Assembly (NCBI GenBank): GCA_020063545.1
Contig: JAGUUF010000028.1
Location: 1 to 6,297 of the forward strand
Origin: Cytophagales bacterium
Lineage (GTDB): Bacteria > Bacteroidota > Bacteroidia > Cytophagales > Cyclobacteriaceae
Direction of reading: 5' to 3'
DNA length: 6,297 nucleotides
In this document: positions 1 to 6,297 of the stretch, piece by piece
Position numbering within the stretch: position 1 is the first letter of the stretch
Layout of the letters: the number at the start of each line of letters is the position of its first letter
Notes under the pieces: model-generated
Database searches by the model: none
Seen by the model: only the letters and a program-made list of their open reading frames with translations
What the model was told of the DNA's origin: nothing
Position numbers and translations under genes: made by a program

Positions 1-121
1 AAACTTCCGGGTGAAAATCGGGAAATACTTTACCCGCCTTGATGCCCAGAAAGATTACATGGCCATAAAGCGGTATTTTCCGGGGGCCATTGTAGTACCC
101 GACAAAATTCTGCTGAACTGA
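1..121 (+). CDS. C-terminal end of a SPOR-domain protein (partial)
   Basis: The left edge cuts this gene. An open frame from base 2 gives 39 codons and stops with TGA at 119-121. The fragment contains FRVKIGKYF, then a DAQ segment, then RYFPGAIVVPD. This is the usual pattern of the last strand, helix and strand of a SPOR domain (PF05036) as seen in Bacteroidota. SPOR domains bind denuded peptidoglycan glycan strands, typically at division sites, and the rest of such proteins is usually periplasmic or membrane anchored. The N-terminal part is missing, so its architecture and exact role cannot be stated. Base 1 is the last base of a split codon. The assignment rests on a short fragment and is therefore moderate. 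Confidence 0.65.
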   Translation, partial: NFRVKIGKYFTRLDAQKDYMAIKRYFPGAIVVPDKILLN

Positions 122-171
122 ATAGCGGGTGTTTGGCACAGGCATTCCCGCAATGATTTGTATTTTTGAGA

Positions 172-1359
172 ATGCACCTGCTTGAACAGATTAAAAAGTA
201 TGCGCACGAAAACGCCAGCAACGTAGTGGCCATGCGCAGGCATCTGCACGCCCACCCCGAACTGTCCTACCAGGAATTTGAAACTGCCGCCTTCATAACC
301 CGCCAGCTCAAGACCCTCGGTTTGGAGCCGATAACAATGGCTGGCACCGGAATAGTAGCCGAGATAAGAGGGAAAAACCCGGAACGCAAAACCATTGCCC
401 TGCGGGCCGATATTGATGCGCTGCCTATTATGGAGGCAAACAACGTTGCATACAAATCCTCAAACAACGGGGTGATGCACGCCTGTGGCCATGACGTGCA
501 CACATCGTCATTGCTGGGAACAGCCTATATACTTACAGCTGTTAAGGAAAAATTTGAAGGCACCGTGCGACTGATTTTTCAACCGGGTGAAGAAAAGCAT
601 CCCGGAGGAGCTACGTTGATGATTAAAGAAGGCGCACTTAACAATCCCGTGCCTGCTTCCATCATCGGGCAGCACGTATTTCCGTTGCTCCCGGTTGGGA
701 AAATCGGTTTTCGTACCGGCAAATACATGGCCAGTTCGGACGAAATTTACATCCGGGTAATCGGCAAAGGGGGGCACGGTGCCGCACCGGAACTTGCCAT
801 TGACCCTGTTGTGATTGCATCGCACCTAATCATCGGCTTGCAGCAGGTCATCAGCCGCAATGCCTCACCAAAAAAACCAAGCGTACTTACTTTTGGTAAG
901 GTTGTGGCAAACGGGGCTACCAACATCATTCCGGATGATGTGCAACTTGCCGGCACCTTCCGCACCCTGGATGAAGAGTGGCGCAAAGAAGCATTGAAAA
1001 AAATACGGGTAATGGCAGCCACATTGGCCGAAAGCATGGGCGGAAAAGCCGAAATTACGATCTCGGAAGGTTACCCGTGCCTCGAAAACAACCGCGAACT
1101 TACGGAGCGAATACGCCACGATGCCGAACAGTACGTTGGCAAAGAAAATACCGTTGATATTGATATTACCATGGGCTCGGAAGACTTTGCTTATTACTCG
1201 CAGGTTATCCCGGCATCTTTTTACCGCTTAGGCACACGCAACGAAGCAAAAGGAATAACATCATATGTGCATACGCCTACTTTTGATATTGATGAAGATG
1301 CGCTTACCATCGGGCCTGGGCTTATGGCCTGGATGGCAGTGAATGAATTAACCCGTTAA
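172..1359 (+). CDS. M20D-family metal-dependent amidohydrolase
   Basis: This is a complete 395-residue M20-family metallopeptidase/amidohydrolase of the IAA-amino-acid hydrolase, hippurate hydrolase and N-acyl amino acid deacylase type. Such enzymes cleave an amide bond between an acyl group and an amino acid using a two-metal site in the cytoplasm. In order, it has RRHLHAHPELS near residues 22-32, RADIDALP at 78-85, HACGHD at 103-108, FQPGEE at 136-141, GQH at 166-168, and YVHTP near 365-369. These supply the expected metal ligands Cys105, His107, Glu141, His168 and His367, with Glu140 as the likely catalytic base. The dimerisation lid is the segment around GKGGHGA (198-204). No signal peptide is present. 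I chose ATG 172 over the in-frame TTG six bases upstream, because ATG is the commoner start and the extension adds only two residues. The substrate cannot be told from sequence: aminoacyl, acetyl or dipeptide derivatives are all possible. The next gene starts 11 bases after the stop. Confidence 0.93.
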   Translation: MHLLEQIKKYAHENASNVVAMRRHLHAHPELSYQEFETAAFITRQLKTLGLEPITMAGTGIVAEIRGKNPERKTIALRADIDALPIMEANNVAYKSSNNGVMHACGHDVHTSSLLGTAYILTAVKEKFEGTVRLIFQPGEEKHPGGATLMIKEGALNNPVPASIIGQHVFPLLPVGKIGFRTGKYMASSDEIYIRVIGKGGHGAAPELAIDPVVIASHLIIGLQQVISRNASPKKPSVLTFGKVVANGATNIIPDDVQLAGTFRTLDEEWRKEALKKIRVMAATLAESMGGKAEITISEGYPCLENNRELTERIRHDAEQYVGKENTVDIDITMGSEDFAYYSQVIPASFYRLGTRNEAKGITSYVHTPTFDIDEDALTIGPGLMAWMAVNELTR

Positions 1360-1370
1360 TCCGAACGTCA

Positions 1371-2978
1371 TTGGAAACACCTCGGCAACAGCAGTCCCCG
1401 GCACCGCACCTACCTCTTTCTGCGCGGCTTAAAACCACGTTGTACATACTCGGCACGCTGGTGCTGTTTGTTTTTTCCATCGACCTGCTCGTGTCAGCAC
1501 TGCAGAACCTGGGAAAACCGGCAGCCGAAACGATCATTATGGCAACCTCCAACCCGTTTACGGCCCTTTTCATCGGCTTGCTGATAACGGCAATGATTCA
1601 AAGCAGTTCAACAACCACTACTCTGGTGGTGGCCTTTGTGGCATCGGGTTCAATAACCCTGGAAAGTGCCATCCCCATCATTATGGGCGCCAACATCGGC
1701 ACCACCATTACCAGCACCATCGTTTCGCTGGGCTTCATCAACAAAAAGAAAGAATTCAGAAGGGCTGTTGCGGCCGGAACCTACCACGACTTTTTCAATA
1801 TTCTTACCGTAATCATCCTGTTCCCCCTTGAGTACTATTTTCGCTTTCTTTCCGATACGTCAGAATACATTACCCAGCGTTTTTTCAGCTTTCCGTGGAT
1901 TAATGCCGAATCGCTCCCTTCGGGCTGGTCGGGTTTTACACCGGCAGTAGATTTTCTGATCCGCCTCATCCCCAGCGGCTTTGTTTTGGCGGTTTTGTCA
2001 TTCGGTTTATTGTTCGTCTCAATTGTGTTGTTCAGGCAATTAATCTCCCGCCTGCTCATGGCCAGTTCGCCTGAACGTTTCAGCAGGTTTTTCTTCCGCA
2101 ATACCTGGAAATCATTTTTCTGGGGCCTGCTTACTACTGCCGCTATTCGTTCAAGCACTATTACTACTTCGGTGGTGGTGCCCATCGTAGCGCAAAAAAT
2201 CATCACCCTGCGCAAAGCTGCACCCTTTATCCTGGGAGCAAATATTGGTACTACCGTTACTGCATTTATAGCTGCAACCCTGAACGTTAACTCTTCCAGC
2301 GCCATCAGCATTGCCCTGGTGCATTTTCTTATTAATTTTTTTGGTGTACTTGTTTTCTACCCGGTACCATTCCTCAGGCAAATACCGCTTGGCCTGGCCA
2401 ACCGACTGGGCCGCTTAACCCTGCGTTACCGGTTGGTTGGTTTTGTGTACATCCTTACGGTATTTTTCTTTATCCCGTTTTCGCTCATCTACCTCAATAA
2501 AGATTCGGTCGAGACCATCCGGATGAACTTCCGGTACACCAATCATGAAACTACTGATCAGGCCGCAATAGCCGTTACGTTAAAACAACCATCGGGCAAT
2601 AAAAGCGGAGAGTGGCTGATGTACCGCTCGGCAGAAAATGCACCGGAAGAAATTATTGTTGTTTACAGGCGTAACAACATGCTGATGATTAACAAGGAAA
2701 TGTTTCTGTTTAATAAAACCGGCTATTGTTGGGATGGTGAGAATGCCCAAGGCAAGTACAAATGCTGTGTTGAAACAATACTGCCTTCCCTTTCGGTTTC
2801 CCAGGGGCCTGCGTTCGATTCAGTCTATGTTTTCAGGCGTGAATACTACCAGGCGCCCGATTCGGTCATCCAGCGGTTATACATCAGCCGGGATTACCCG
2901 GTAATACTTAAATATACCAACCAAACCGGCAACCGGGTTACCGTTACCGAGGAGGTTACCGGTATTTCGCGGGATTGA
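1371..2978 (+). CDS. Na+/phosphate cotransporter-family membrane protein with C-terminal domain
   Basis: This 535-residue protein has the two inverted Na_Pi_cotrans repeats (PF02690) of the NptA/YjbB/SLC34 group, which import or export phosphate with sodium. Repeat 1 carries QSSSTTTT at 77-84 and GANIGTT at 106-112. Repeat 2 carries RSSTITTS at 260-267 and GANIGTT at 289-295. Predicted membrane segments are near 22-43, 62-92 (partly re-entrant), 101-121, 138-155, 192-221, 247-274, 283-302, 308-332 and 355-375. Residues 376-535 are soluble and strand-rich, with Cys453, Cys465 and Cys466. No PhoU-like helical domain is seen, unlike many bacterial homologues. Basic residues in the loops at 124-131, 222-247 and 335-354 suggest those loops are cytoplasmic, which would place the C-terminal domain in the periplasm (inference). 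The start is TTG 1371. The frame has an upstream stop at 1344-1346 and no ATG or GTG before the first membrane segment. Family membership is secure; phosphate specificity is not proven. Confidence 0.88.
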   Translation: METPRQQQSPAPHLPLSARLKTTLYILGTLVLFVFSIDLLVSALQNLGKPAAETIIMATSNPFTALFIGLLITAMIQSSSTTTTLVVAFVASGSITLESAIPIIMGANIGTTITSTIVSLGFINKKKEFRRAVAAGTYHDFFNILTVIILFPLEYYFRFLSDTSEYITQRFFSFPWINAESLPSGWSGFTPAVDFLIRLIPSGFVLAVLSFGLLFVSIVLFRQLISRLLMASSPERFSRFFFRNTWKSFFWGLLTTAAIRSSTITTSVVVPIVAQKIITLRKAAPFILGANIGTTVTAFIAATLNVNSSSAISIALVHFLINFFGVLVFYPVPFLRQIPLGLANRLGRLTLRYRLVGFVYILTVFFFIPFSLIYLNKDSVETIRMNFRYTNHETTDQAAIAVTLKQPSGNKSGEWLMYRSAENAPEEIIVVYRRNNMLMINKEMFLFNKTGYCWDGENAQGKYKCCVETILPSLSVSQGPAFDSVYVFRREYYQAPDSVIQRLYISRDYPVILKYTNQTGNRVTVTEEVTGISRD

Positions 2979-3028
2979 GAATTTCCGGCCGCTTCTATTT
3001 TATCTATATTGCATGACCATTTGATTTT

Positions 3029-3388
3029 ATGCTTAAGGATACCATTCTGAAGTTTCTGAAGCTTGACGGCCTGGTAAACAACCTCAACGATTACGTTGAA
3101 ACACGCATTGAATTGCTGAAATACGAAATCAAAGAAGATGTTGCGCGCGCCATTGCCAAGGCTTCCATCTTTTTGGTGCTGATGCTGCTGGCCGGCCTCG
3201 TGGTTGTATTCCTGAGTGTGGCGGCAGCCTTACTGCTGGGCACCTATGTTGGAACTTCGGCCGGCTTTGCCATTATCAGCGGATTTTACCTGCTGTTGAT
3301 TCTTATCATTTCCCTGTCGCGCGATAGGCTAAGCAACGCGATAGAAGAGGATATTAAAAAGCATTTTAAAAAGAAGGAAGAAGTATGA
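3029..3388 (+). CDS. DUF1469/YqjE-like two-helix membrane protein (phage-holin-family annotation)
   Basis: This is a 119-residue protein. A charged amphipathic N-terminal helix (about 1-42, containing NDYVETRIELLKYEIKED) is followed by two hydrophobic segments near 46-70 and 77-97, then a lysine- and glutamate-rich tail ending KKHFKKKEEV. This matches the PF07332 group (DUF1469, often labelled 'phage holin family'), whose best-known cellular member is E. coli YqjE. The holin label does not imply lysis: no endolysin or phage gene is nearby. In enterobacteria the homologue sits beside YqjD and YqjK, small inner-membrane proteins linked to stationary phase and stress; its molecular role is not settled. 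The stop codon overlaps the next start as ATGA at 3385-3388, so the two proteins are very likely translated together. ATG 3029 is preceded by AT-rich sequence with no clear ribosome binding site. Confidence 0.8.
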   Translation: MLKDTILKFLKLDGLVNNLNDYVETRIELLKYEIKEDVARAIAKASIFLVLMLLAGLVVVFLSVAAALLLGTYVGTSAGFAIISGFYLLLILIISLSRDRLSNAIEEDIKKHFKKKEEV

Positions 3389-3789
3389 GTATGCAACAAA
3401 CGGATGACCCCGTGAAAAGCCAATTGTTGCGAAAAGCATCGCAGCAGCGCGAAGACATTGAAGGCGAACTGAAAGAACTTTCGGACCGCACCGAAAAAAT
3501 TGTAACCAACGCCCTGATCATTGGCGGGGCGCTGGCCTTAACCTATATTCTTGTCCGCCAGTTCAGCGGTAAAAAATCGAAAAAAAGGAAGACAAGCAAA
3601 GCTGCTTCAAAGCCTGTAGCCGAAACAGCCGAAGAACCTGAAGAAGAATCGCCTGTTACAAGCGTTATCTCGCAAATCGGTACGGCTTTGCTAAGCCAGG
3701 CTACCGTATTTCTGCTGAATATGGCTAAAGAAAAACTAACGGAATACCTGCAGGCCCAGGCGCAAAAAAAAGAACATGAACATCCTTAA
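3385..3789 (+). CDS. single-pass membrane protein with charged linker, partner of the DUF1469 protein
   Basis: I do not recognise a named family for this 134-residue protein. It has a charged helical N-terminus (1-38, likely coiled-coil: REDIEGELKELSDRTEKI) and one hydrophobic segment near 41-58 (NALIIGGALALTYILVRQF). A strongly basic patch follows at 63-72 (KKSKKRKTSK), then an Ala/Glu/Pro-rich acidic linker (73-90). A second moderately hydrophobic helix lies near 92-115, with a polar Gln/Lys/His-rich end. The basic stretch after the hydrophobic segment suggests the C-terminal part is cytoplasmic. The composition recalls small stress-associated membrane proteins of the YqjD/YtxH type, but I see no diagnostic motif. 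The first ATG overlaps the previous stop (ATGA). An alternative ATG two codons later, at 3391, is also possible. Its own 3' end overlaps the GGGP synthase start by 14 bases, placing it at the centre of a translationally coupled trio. Confidence 0.75.
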   Translation: MSMQQTDDPVKSQLLRKASQQREDIEGELKELSDRTEKIVTNALIIGGALALTYILVRQFSGKKSKKRKTSKAASKPVAETAEEPEEESPVTSVISQIGTALLSQATVFLLNMAKEKLTEYLQAQAQKKEHEHP

Positions 3790-4537
3790 CCTACTTATCC
3801 AGAAGCAAACGCTGGGTAAAAAATCTATTGCCGTTTTAATTGACCCGGACAAGGTTTCCGATCGCGTTCAGCTACAACACCTGATTGACCTGGCCAGCGA
3901 AAATTGTGTTGATTTTTTCCTGGTAGGCGGCAGTCTGGTAACCACTACTAATCTTACTGAAATCATCAGCCAGATAAAGCAAAACGTAAACTTGCCGGTC
4001 ATTCTTTTTCCCGGTAACGCCATGCAGGTCGAGCCTGCGGCCGATGGTATCCTGTTTCTGTCACTCATCTCCGGCCGCAATCCTGAACTGCTGATTGGCC
4101 AGCATGTTGTTGCCGCCCCGGTAATCCGCAACACCAGGCTGGAGGTTTTGCCCACAGGGTACATGCTCATTAACTCCGGGCGCGCTACTTCGGTGGCGTA
4201 TGTAAGCAATACCATCCCCCTACCCGATGACAAATACTCACTGGCTGCCTGCACGGCCCTTGCCGGTGAAATGCTTGGACTCAAATTAATTTACCTTGAT
4301 GCCGGCAGCGGGGCCGAGAAAGAAATAAGCGCAAAAATGATCAATGCCGTAAGGAGGGCCGTTTCCGTTCCGCTTATTGTTGGTGGTGGCATAAACACAC
4401 CCGATAAAGCGCAGGCGGCATTGCAGGCTGGGGCAGATATGATTGTTATCGGAAACGCGCTTGAGCAGGACCCCAACCTCCTTATTGACATAGCCAATAA
4501 AGTGTACGAATGGAACGAACGCATCGGGGTACGGTAA
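3776..4537 (+). CDS. geranylgeranylglyceryl phosphate synthase family protein (PcrB/GGGPS, group II)
   Basis: This is a 253-residue TIM-barrel prenyltransferase of the GGGPS/PcrB family (PF01884). Members join a polyprenyl diphosphate to sn-glycerol 1-phosphate, the first ether-bond step of archaeal lipid synthesis; homologues also occur in Bacteroidota and Bacillota. Visible motifs are IDPDK at 22-26 (metal/diphosphate side), GGS at 51-53, FPGN at 78-81, SLISGRNP at 96-103, PTGYM at 126-130, SGRATS at 134-139, YLDAGSGA at 173-180, VGGGI at 202-206 and GADMIVIGN at 219-227. The last motifs form the glycerol-phosphate-binding loops. The length and the PTGYMLINSG and YVSNT wording fit the GGPP-using group II enzymes of Bacteroidota better than the heptaprenyl-using PcrB of Bacillus (inference; chain length cannot be read from sequence by eye). 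The ATG at 3776 lies inside the preceding gene, so translational coupling is likely. No G1P dehydrogenase or prenyl synthase is in the window. Confidence 0.93.
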   Translation: MNILNLLIQKQTLGKKSIAVLIDPDKVSDRVQLQHLIDLASENCVDFFLVGGSLVTTTNLTEIISQIKQNVNLPVILFPGNAMQVEPAADGILFLSLISGRNPELLIGQHVVAAPVIRNTRLEVLPTGYMLINSGRATSVAYVSNTIPLPDDKYSLAACTALAGEMLGLKLIYLDAGSGAEKEISAKMINAVRRAVSVPLIVGGGINTPDKAQAALQAGADMIVIGNALEQDPNLLIDIANKVYEWNERIGVR

Positions 4538-4541
4538 CCAG

Positions 4542-4570
4542 TTGGCCATAACGCAGCGAAACGTTAAAAT
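4542..4570 (+). promoter_or_regulatory. possible promoter before the DUF1772 gene
   Basis: TTGGCC at 4542-4547 and TAAAAT at 4565-4570 are separated by 17 bases. They resemble a general housekeeping -35/-10 pair (4 of 6 and 5 of 6 matches). The -7 box does not fit the Bacteroidota TAnnTTTG consensus well. Transcription would start only a few bases before ATG 4580, giving an almost leaderless message, so this is weak. Confidence 0.2.
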
Positions 4571-4579
4571 CCATTGCAT

Positions 4580-5047
4580 ATGGCAACTGCCTTCATCCGG
4601 TTTGTCAATATACTCATTGCTGCCTTGCTGGCCGGCACAAGCTTTGGAATCTGGCTTGGGCTCAATCCGCTAAACTATTCCGCACCAACCTACATCGAAC
4701 AGCAGCAAAACTTAGTGTTGTCATTGAATATTCTGATGGTCACCTTGGTCTTTATTGCCACGTTGGTAACAAGCATCTCAGCCTATCTTCAACGAAAAAA
4801 TAAAGTCATTTTTTTTATCCTGCTTTTGGCTGCTGTAAGTTTTGCCGCTTGCATCGTTATATCCCGTTTTGGAAACCTGCCCATTCAAAACGAAATGTTA
4901 ACCTGGACAGTAACTTCCTTTCCTGAAAACTGGACTGAATTGCGGGATAAATGGTGGTCATTTCATATCGCCAGGACCATTGCTGAACTGATCGGGTTGG
5001 TGCTGGTTACGTTGGCCGCTGTAGTAAGGCCAGCCGGTGGTACGTAA
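4580..5047 (+). CDS. DUF1772 (anthrone-oxygenase-like) four-helix membrane protein
   Basis: This is a 155-residue integral membrane protein with four hydrophobic segments near 6-27, 46-69, 76-95 and 129-149. Between the third and fourth segments lies GNLPIQNEMLTW (98-109), followed by FPENW, RDKWW and the FHIAR entry to the last helix. That Asn-x-Pro-x-x-Asn, then Trp, then Trp-His-x-x-Arg order is the hallmark of DUF1772 (PF08592). A few fungal members act on anthrones, but most bacterial members have no known function, so the oxygenase name should not be carried over. I chose ATG 4580; an in-frame TTG lies six bases upstream. It begins 42 bases after the GGGP synthase and may be read through from that operon or from the weak promoter noted upstream. 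It is convergent with the next gene. Confidence 0.8.
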   Translation: MATAFIRFVNILIAALLAGTSFGIWLGLNPLNYSAPTYIEQQQNLVLSLNILMVTLVFIATLVTSISAYLQRKNKVIFFILLLAAVSFAACIVISRFGNLPIQNEMLTWTVTSFPENWTELRDKWWSFHIARTIAELIGLVLVTLAAVVRPAGGT

Positions 5048-5083
5048 ACTTATCATGCTGCCTGCAACGGCCGATTCATTTCC

Positions 5084-5096
5084 CGCCTCACAGGTG
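5084..5096. other. convergent intergenic gap with only a minor hairpin
   Basis: The 56 bases between the two convergent stops (5048-5103) contain one short inverted repeat, CGCCT-CAC-AGGTG, a five-pair stem with one G-T pair and a three-base loop. No T-run follows on either strand, so I do not call it a rho-independent terminator. Confidence 0.15.
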
Positions 5097-5103
5097 TGTA
5101 TTC

Positions 5104-6297
5104 TCAGTGACGGCCTTCAAACTGCTTGTGAAGCGGCCCTGCCTTTTCCAGGTCGTCCAGTATCTGCTTATCCAGCGGTGAGTCTTTAATCAGGTTATAG
5201 TTCTCCCAAAATTCCCGGTTATAGGGCCTGTCCTGGTATTGCAGTCCGTAATTCCGCATCCGTTCGGTAGTCCGTACCCGTTCAGTTGCCCCGGGTTTTA
5301 TATCGTTAATCAGCAATTGCTGATGCAACTCCGTTTCAAATTTCAGCTCATCTTTTTCCCTATCGTGCCAGTTCACTTTCGAAACCATGCTCAGGTAACT
5401 CAGGTACATTTTACCGCCTACTTCGCGGAAGTCGATGGTCTTCTTTAATCCGGCAAAACGGCCCACCAGGTTTTTCTTTTTGCCCACCGGTTCGTTGGAT
5501 GAGCCCGTTTCATATTCGAGATGGACAACCGCATAGGTTTGTTTATCAATAAACATCTTCAGCTGGTATTGCTGCTTATGGGAAATAACGAATATCTCAT
5601 GGCCGTTGAAGTACGAGTCAGGTTCGCGGTTCATGCCGGCATACATTTCCTCGCGTGCTTCAATTTGGCGGTAGCGGATGTTGTTATGGAGCAGCAGGTC
5701 TTCCAGCAGGTTATCCTGGTCAAAAAACGTTGTGAACCGGCTTTCATAGCCGATGCTTTTGCGCACTTCAATGAGTTTTACCCGCTCGCGTAGTTTGTAT
5801 TTGTTGCGCGGTTCGGCATAATCCTCATCATAAATTTCAACAGCAGCTTCCAGCAACGATATGTAGGTGCCGGCAACCCGCTTCACATCGCGGTAAAACC
5901 CATCCAGCAGAAAAGGCCTCATCGGGTAATTTGATTCAATCCGGCTGAGCGCAATTCGCAAAATATCACCGCCCGAAAGCGAGTCGCGCACCACCACTTC
6001 ATTAAGCACGGTAGTCGAGCGGTTCAACTCCACCAAAAGCAGGTTATCGGTAACCGACCATACTGGTGCTTCAAAGTTGTAATAGCCAAGCATGCTGATG
6101 ACCAGAATTTCGTTCCGGAACTCGGCAGGAATGTGGAAATCAAATTCTCCGTGCAGGTTGCTTATCGTCCCGATGGCTTTGCCCCGGATGCCAATGCTTG
6201 CAAACGGTAAAGCCTCCCTGGTTTCCTTATCGGTAATTTTGCCGCTAACAGTAATTTTTTGCGCATGCAATTGTGCGCAAAAAAGCAGGATTAGTCC
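5104..6297 (-). CDS. secreted carboxypeptidase-regulatory-like domain protein (5' end cut by window)
   Basis: The minus-strand frame is open from base 6297 down to a TGA at 5106-5104, giving 397 visible codons with the true start beyond the right edge. The first visible residues, GLILLFCAQLHAQ, are the hydrophobic core and cleavage region of a signal peptide, so the TTG at 6270 is not the real start. Residues about 14-92 form a CarboxypepD_reg-like beta-sandwich (PF13715), with VSGKITDKET, ALPFASIGIRG and GTISNLHGEF, followed by the LNEVVV linker at 98-103. Residues 108-397 hold DGFYRD near 132-137 and LLEAAVEIYDEDY at 148-160, then alternating strands. This resembles the periplasmic half of DUF5686-type outer-membrane proteins, but the protein ends where a beta-barrel would begin. 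It has no TonB plug or receptor barrel and no lipobox can be judged. It is probably periplasmic or surface associated; function unknown. Confidence 0.85.
   Translation of the reverse strand, partial: GLILLFCAQLHAQKITVSGKITDKETREALPFASIGIRGKAIGTISNLHGEFDFHIPAEFRNEILVISMLGYYNFEAPVWSVTDNLLLVELNRSTTVLNEVVVRDSLSGGDILRIALSRIESNYPMRPFLLDGFYRDVKRVAGTYISLLEAAVEIYDEDYAEPRNKYKLRERVKLIEVRKSIGYESRFTTFFDQDNLLEDLLLHNNIRYRQIEAREEMYAGMNREPDSYFNGHEIFVISHKQQYQLKMFIDKQTYAVVHLEYETGSSNEPVGKKKNLVGRFAGLKKTIDFREVGGKMYLSYLSMVSKVNWHDREKDELKFETELHQQLLINDIKPGATERVRTTERMRNYGLQYQDRPYNREFWENYNLIKDSPLDKQILDDLEKAGPLHKQFEGRH

Noticed and set aside
125..167. GCGGG (125-129) and CCCGC (147-151) inverted repeat followed by a T-rich stretch, as a terminator for the SPOR gene
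   Set aside because: The stem is only five pairs with a 17-base loop, and the T-run begins about 11 bases after the stem, so it does not look like a functional rho-independent terminator.
161..168. TATTTTTG, an exact match to the Bacteroidota -7 box TAnnTTTG, just before ATG 172
   Set aside because: No TTTG or TTG box lies at the expected 19-21 base distance (the nearest TTTG, at 132-135, leaves 25 bases), and transcription would begin almost at the start codon.
508..825. 105-codon minus-strand open frame opposite the amidohydrolase
   Set aside because: It is antisense to conserved M20 motifs and shows no family features of its own.
1835..2311. 158-codon minus-strand open frame opposite the cotransporter
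   Set aside because: It lies entirely antisense to a well-supported gene, has no recognisable domain and is composed of residues expected from reverse reading of membrane codons.
3013..3024. Three-codon upstream frame (ATG ACC ATT TGA) just before the DUF1469 gene
   Set aside because: It is too short to distinguish from chance, and no pairing structure or attenuator-like hairpin accompanies it.
3029..3388. Phage origin suggested by the 'holin' label
   Set aside because: No endolysin, structural, integrase or repeat features are nearby, and the PF07332 group is widespread in bacterial chromosomes.
6268..6270. TTG at 6270 as the start of the minus-strand CarboxypepD_reg gene
   Set aside because: The frame stays open to the window edge and the upstream codons encode a signal-peptide core, so the true start is outside the window.

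Overview
The window looks like an ordinary chromosomal stretch of a Bacteroidota bacterium, most likely from the Cytophagales side of the phylum. This is inferred from gene content: a SPOR-domain protein end, an M20 amidohydrolase, a bacterial group II geranylgeranylglyceryl-phosphate synthase, and a secreted CarboxypepD_reg-like protein with an 'LNEVVV' linker. The lack of clear Shine-Dalgarno sites before the starts is also typical of this phylum. Base composition and codon use appear even by eye, and I see no mobile element, tRNA, rRNA or CRISPR array.

Layout. Positions 1-121 hold the last 39 codons of a SPOR-domain protein. After a 50-base gap comes a complete M20D-type metal-dependent amidohydrolase (172-1359). 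Eleven bases later is a Na+/phosphate cotransporter-family protein (1371-2978) that starts on TTG and carries an unusual C-terminal domain of about 160 residues. After another 50 bases there is a tight three-gene cluster: a DUF1469/YqjE-like two-helix membrane protein (3029-3388), a single-pass membrane protein with a charged tail (3385-3789, 4-base ATGA overlap), and the GGGP synthase (3776-4537, 14-base overlap). A DUF1772 four-helix membrane protein follows on the same strand (4580-5047). A convergent gene (5104-6297, minus strand) encodes a secreted protein with a carboxypeptidase-regulatory-like domain. Its 5' end lies beyond the right edge of the window, and its reading frame is open into a visible signal peptide.

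How the genes may work together. The + strand genes from 172 to 5047 are closely packed and could be one or two transcripts. The only strong coupling signal is in the cluster 3029-4537. There, two small membrane proteins are translationally linked to an enzyme that makes the first ether bond of an sn-glycerol-1-phosphate lipid. This is the most interesting association in the window, but it is an inference from gene order. I do not see convincing evidence of a wholly new system such as defence, a retroelement or a biosynthetic island.
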